Shown here piece by piece: positions 42,234-44,612 of a stretch of 44,612 nucleotides of DNA (its first letter is position 1; every line of letters begins with the position of its first letter). Origin of the DNA: Collinsella sp. AF23-2 (GTDB taxonomy: Bacteria > Actinomycetota > Coriobacteriia > Coriobacteriales > Coriobacteriaceae); assembly GCF_003459245.1 (NCBI RefSeq), contig NZ_QRVG01000013.1, positions 1 to 44,612 on the forward strand, read 5' to 3'. The position numbers were made by a program, and so were the translations under genes. Below the pieces are notes generated by a model. That model was given only the letters and a program-made list of their open reading frames with translations, was not told where the DNA came from and searched no databases.

Positions 42234-44117
42234 ATGCTCAATAATCACGAGGCCAATCTAACCGACGAGGAGGCTGCCGCCGAGGTCGCCCGTGTCGCGA
42301 AGACCTACCCCGTGGTGCGTTTGCTGTCTGTCGATCAGATTAAGGGCGATCCTAACTGCCTGCTCGCCGGCGAACGGTGTCCCTGTCTGCGCCAGTCAAG
42401 TCTTGAAGCCTTGGCGGCGGGTTCCGATGAGGTGTCGGAACGGCTGCTCAACGATGGCGTTGAGTACCGCGCTCGCCTGCGCTCTTTGATGGTTGAGGGC
42501 GAGCCTCACGTTCTGCTGATGGTGCGTCCGATTGATGAACAAGAGGCCGCAGAAGAGGACCTTGTCTACACCGACGTGCTGACGAGCGTGCGCAATCGCC
42601 GATATTACGAGGAAAAGCTTCGTAGCGCCCGTATGCAGGCCGGCGTGGCCGTGATCGACCTTGATGATTTTAGGGCCTTCAACGATACGTATGGCCGCCA
42701 TGCCGGCGACCTTGCGCTTGGTGCCGTGGCGACGGCCATACGCAGCGGTGTTCGTTCGACTGACGAGCTTGTGCGTTTTGGCTGCGATAAGTTTGTGGCC
42801 GTCATGCCCAATATTCCCTCTGATGACTTTGCCCGTCGCCTGCGTCAAGTATCCGATGCCATTCATTCCACGATTATTCCGGGGCATGAGCGCGTTAGCT
42901 TGACGGCATGCGTTGGTGGCGTTCGCATTAATGGCGAAACGGTCGATGAGGGTGTTAGCCAGGCTGTCCAATTATTGAGCCGCGCTAAGGCAAAAGCCGG
43001 TACAGTCGTGACCGATGCCGAATCCATCGAGGCCTTCCAAAGCGAAAAGCCTACGGTGCTTATTGTCGATGACTCCGAGATGAACCGAGCCATTCTCAAC
43101 GAGATGCTCAAGGACGAGTATTGCATCCTCGAGGCCGATAACGGTCGCGCGGTGCTCGACATGGTCGACCGCTATGGCGATGAGTTGTCGCTCGTGATGC
43201 TGGACATTGTCATGCCGGGCATAAGCGGCTTTGAGGTGCTGGCCGATCTGTCGCGCCGAACGGGTATCGACAATCTGCCTGTCATCATGATTTCGAGCGA
43301 AGATTCCGATGATATGGTTCTGCGCGCGTACGAGCTGGGCGCCTCGGACTATATCAACCGCCCGTTTGACTCCCGTATCGTGCGCCGCCGCGTAAGCAAC
43401 ACCATCCGCCTGTACGCCAAACAGCGCCGCCTGACGAGCCTGCTGTCCCAGCAGTACAACGAGCGCGTCAAGAACAGTCGCATGCTCATCGACATCATGG
43501 CCGGCGTCATGGAGCTTCGCAACGGCGAGAGCGGCAGGCACGTTACGAACATCGAGAAGCTGACCGAGCTGCTGCTTGGCTGCCTGGTCCACCGTAGCGA
43601 CAACATCTCCCTCGACAACGAGGAGCGCTCCACGATTGCCCTGGCTTCGGCGCTGCACGATATCGGCAAGATGTCGATTGACGATGCGATTCTCAACAAG
43701 CCCGGGCGCCTCACGTCCGAGGAATTCGAGATTATGAAGACGCATACCACGATCGGTGCCGACATGCTGCTCGAACTGGGCCGCCATCACGCCGGCAATG
43801 CGCTTATGGAATATGCGTACCAGATTGCGCGCTGGCACCACGAGCGTTGGGACGGCAAGGGTTATCCCGACGGCCTTAAGGGCGACGATATCCCCATCGC
43901 CGCGCAGGTGGTTTCGGTGGCCGACGTGTACGATGCGCTGACGAGCGTGCGCGTGTACAAGGATGCTATCCCGCACGAGGAAGCGATCCAGATGATCTTG
44001 GACGGTAAGTGCGGTACCTTTAACCCGCTGCTGCTCGACTGCCTGCTCGAGGTGCAAGACCGTATTGCCGAAACATTGGCGCGCCCTGCTGAGGTCGTTG
44101 CGCTTCCTACGATTTAG
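42234..44117 (+). CDS. Degenerate-GGDEF / receiver / HD-GYP signalling protein
   Basis: A 627-residue protein with three modules. Residues 1-100 are an N-terminal region with a Cys cluster (Cys42, Cys49, Cys51 in ERCPCLRQ). A diguanylate-cyclase fold (110-260) has GCDKF (183-187) in place of GGDEF, so it should be inactive or only bind ligand. A receiver domain (275-395) has VLIVDDSEMNR, phospho-acceptor Asp324 in MLDIVMPG and a Lys/Asn-like position in YINRPFD. The HD-GYP domain (410-610) is intact: HDIGK (475-479), HHERWDGKGYPDG (535-547). The activity predicted is cyclic-dinucleotide phosphodiesterase. AAGGGGCC precedes the ATG; the HPt gene follows 23 bp later and may supply phosphate. 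Confidence 0.9.
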   Translation: MLNNHEANLTDEEAAAEVARVAKTYPVVRLLSVDQIKGDPNCLLAGERCPCLRQSSLEALAAGSDEVSERLLNDGVEYRARLRSLMVEGEPHVLLMVRPIDEQEAAEEDLVYTDVLTSVRNRRYYEEKLRSARMQAGVAVIDLDDFRAFNDTYGRHAGDLALGAVATAIRSGVRSTDELVRFGCDKFVAVMPNIPSDDFARRLRQVSDAIHSTIIPGHERVSLTACVGGVRINGETVDEGVSQAVQLLSRAKAKAGTVVTDAESIEAFQSEKPTVLIVDDSEMNRAILNEMLKDEYCILEADNGRAVLDMVDRYGDELSLVMLDIVMPGISGFEVLADLSRRTGIDNLPVIMISSEDSDDMVLRAYELGASDYINRPFDSRIVRRRVSNTIRLYAKQRRLTSLLSQQYNERVKNSRMLIDIMAGVMELRNGESGRHVTNIEKLTELLLGCLVHRSDNISLDNEERSTIALASALHDIGKMSIDDAILNKPGRLTSEEFEIMKTHTTIGADMLLELGRHHAGNALMEYAYQIARWHHERWDGKGYPDGLKGDDIPIAAQVVSVADVYDALTSVRVYKDAIPHEEAIQMILDGKCGTFNPLLLDCLLEVQDRIAETLARPAEVVALPTI

Positions 44118-44140
44118 TTTGACCAAAGGAGTTTTAACCC

Positions 44141-44497
44141 ATGATTTCCATGCGTGAGGCGTATGAGAAGATTGGCGCCAATTATGATGACGCGTGCGCT
44201 CGGCTGATGGGCGAGGAGATGCTTGCCCGCTTTGCCCTCAAGTTTTTGGATGACGAGAGCATGGACAAGCTGGAGGCCGCCATGGCGGCAGGAGACGCCA
44301 AGGAAGCGTTTATGGCAGCTCACACGCTCAAGGGCGTGAGCCAGAACCTGGGATTCGATAATCTGTACGAGCCGGCGGTCGTGGTGACCGAGGCGCTGCG
44401 CGGCGCCGATGCCGTTGACGGCGCTCGCGCGGGAATGCATGCGTTGCAGCAGCAATATGCGGCTACGATGTCGGCCCTGCGCGAGGTGGCCGAGTAA
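44141..44497 (+). CDS. HPt (histidine phosphotransfer) domain protein
   Basis: A 118-residue four-helix HPt protein. The phosphorylated histidine lies in AAHTLKGVSQNLGF (about His61). It is 23 bp after the receiver/HD-GYP gene, with AAAGGAG before its ATG, so it probably passes phosphate to or from that receiver. No histidine kinase is in the window. Confidence 0.88.
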   Translation: MISMREAYEKIGANYDDACARLMGEEMLARFALKFLDDESMDKLEAAMAAGDAKEAFMAAHTLKGVSQNLGFDNLYEPAVVVTEALRGADAVDGARAGMHALQQQYAATMSALREVAE

Positions 44498-44540
44498 GAG
44501 GCTGTGAGCCTTGGGCTGCGTGCCAGCCGCGTACAGGCAA

Positions 44541-44585
44541 AAGGGCGCCCCGCCGGACCATGTGGCCGGCGGGGCGCCCTTGTCT
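44541..44585 (+). terminator. Strong intrinsic terminator after the HPt gene
   Basis: AAGGGCGCCCCGCCGG (44541-44556) pairs perfectly with CCGGCGGGGCGCCCTT (44566-44581), with loop ACCATGTGG and a short T-rich tail (TTGTCT). Ends the two-gene signalling operon. Confidence 0.85.
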
Positions 44586-44612
44586 GTTGTGCGGTTCGCG
44601 AACTAGCGGGCC

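Noticed and set aside
42972..44126. 384-codon frame antisense to the HD-GYP gene
   Set aside because: Shadow frame without motifs; the plus strand encodes clear REC and HD-GYP domains.

Overview
The window looks like chromosomal DNA of an anaerobic, gut-type actinobacterium of the class Coriobacteriia, most likely Collinsella or a close relative. This is inferred from the high-G+C codon use, the mixed-acid (pyruvate formate-lyase) and sugar-PTS lifestyle, a pfkA of the GGNGS/PKTIDND type, and many intergenic hairpin repeats. No rRNA, tRNA, IS element, prophage or CRISPR array was seen. Most long reading frames antisense to the listed genes are G+C-driven shadows.

Layout: 1-672 is repeat-rich and gene-free. 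673-5344 (-) is a MarR regulator with a two-subunit ABC exporter, coupled by overlapping start and stop codons. 5895-8283 (+) encodes pyruvate formate-lyase in two pieces: a 683-residue core carrying the Cys-Cys active site, and a separate 83-residue glycyl-radical domain. 8585-14202 (+) is a LacI-controlled fructoside cassette (LacI, GH32-like enzyme, PTS EIIBC, GH32 sucrose-6-phosphate hydrolase). 14479-17823 (+) holds degV, the PFL activase gene pflA, mtnN and engB. 17916-19263 (+) is a lower-G+C toxin-antitoxin-like pair (DUF3990 plus an Xre protein) behind a duplicated palindromic operator. 19552-24844 is the aspartate/threonine block: thrB and thrC on the minus strand, lysC and asd on the plus strand.

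24845-27466 is a patchwork: a G+C-rich hairpin tandem repeat, ogt, an alternating palindrome array, a scar joining the start of an Abi gene to the end of a ClC channel gene, and a GyrI-like gene behind a perfect SOS-box-like palindrome. 27738-31210 (+) is a LolD-type ATPase plus FtsX-type permease. 31725-35382 (-) holds a membrane-anchored Xre regulator, pfkA and an Ntn-type amidase. 35544-36929 (+) is an M18 aminopeptidase and 37144-38011 (+) a RelB/PIN toxin-antitoxin pair. 38244-41048 (-) holds a 2-hydroxyacid dehydrogenase, a SEC-C-tagged methionine aminopeptidase and a radical SAM protein. 41213-44497 (+) holds an alpha/beta hydrolase, a degenerate-GGDEF/REC/HD-GYP protein and an HPt protein.

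The genes fit a fermentative metabolism: fructoside uptake and hydrolysis, phosphofructokinase, then PFL. Two observations stand out. The first is the bipartite PFL, in which the catalytic radical would have to be supplied by a second polypeptide. The second is a family of 106-130 bp nested intergenic hairpins whose arms differ completely between copies while a core (GTCCTCG ... CTGCGGA) and a covarying 3-bp helix are kept, which suggests selection on a folded structure.
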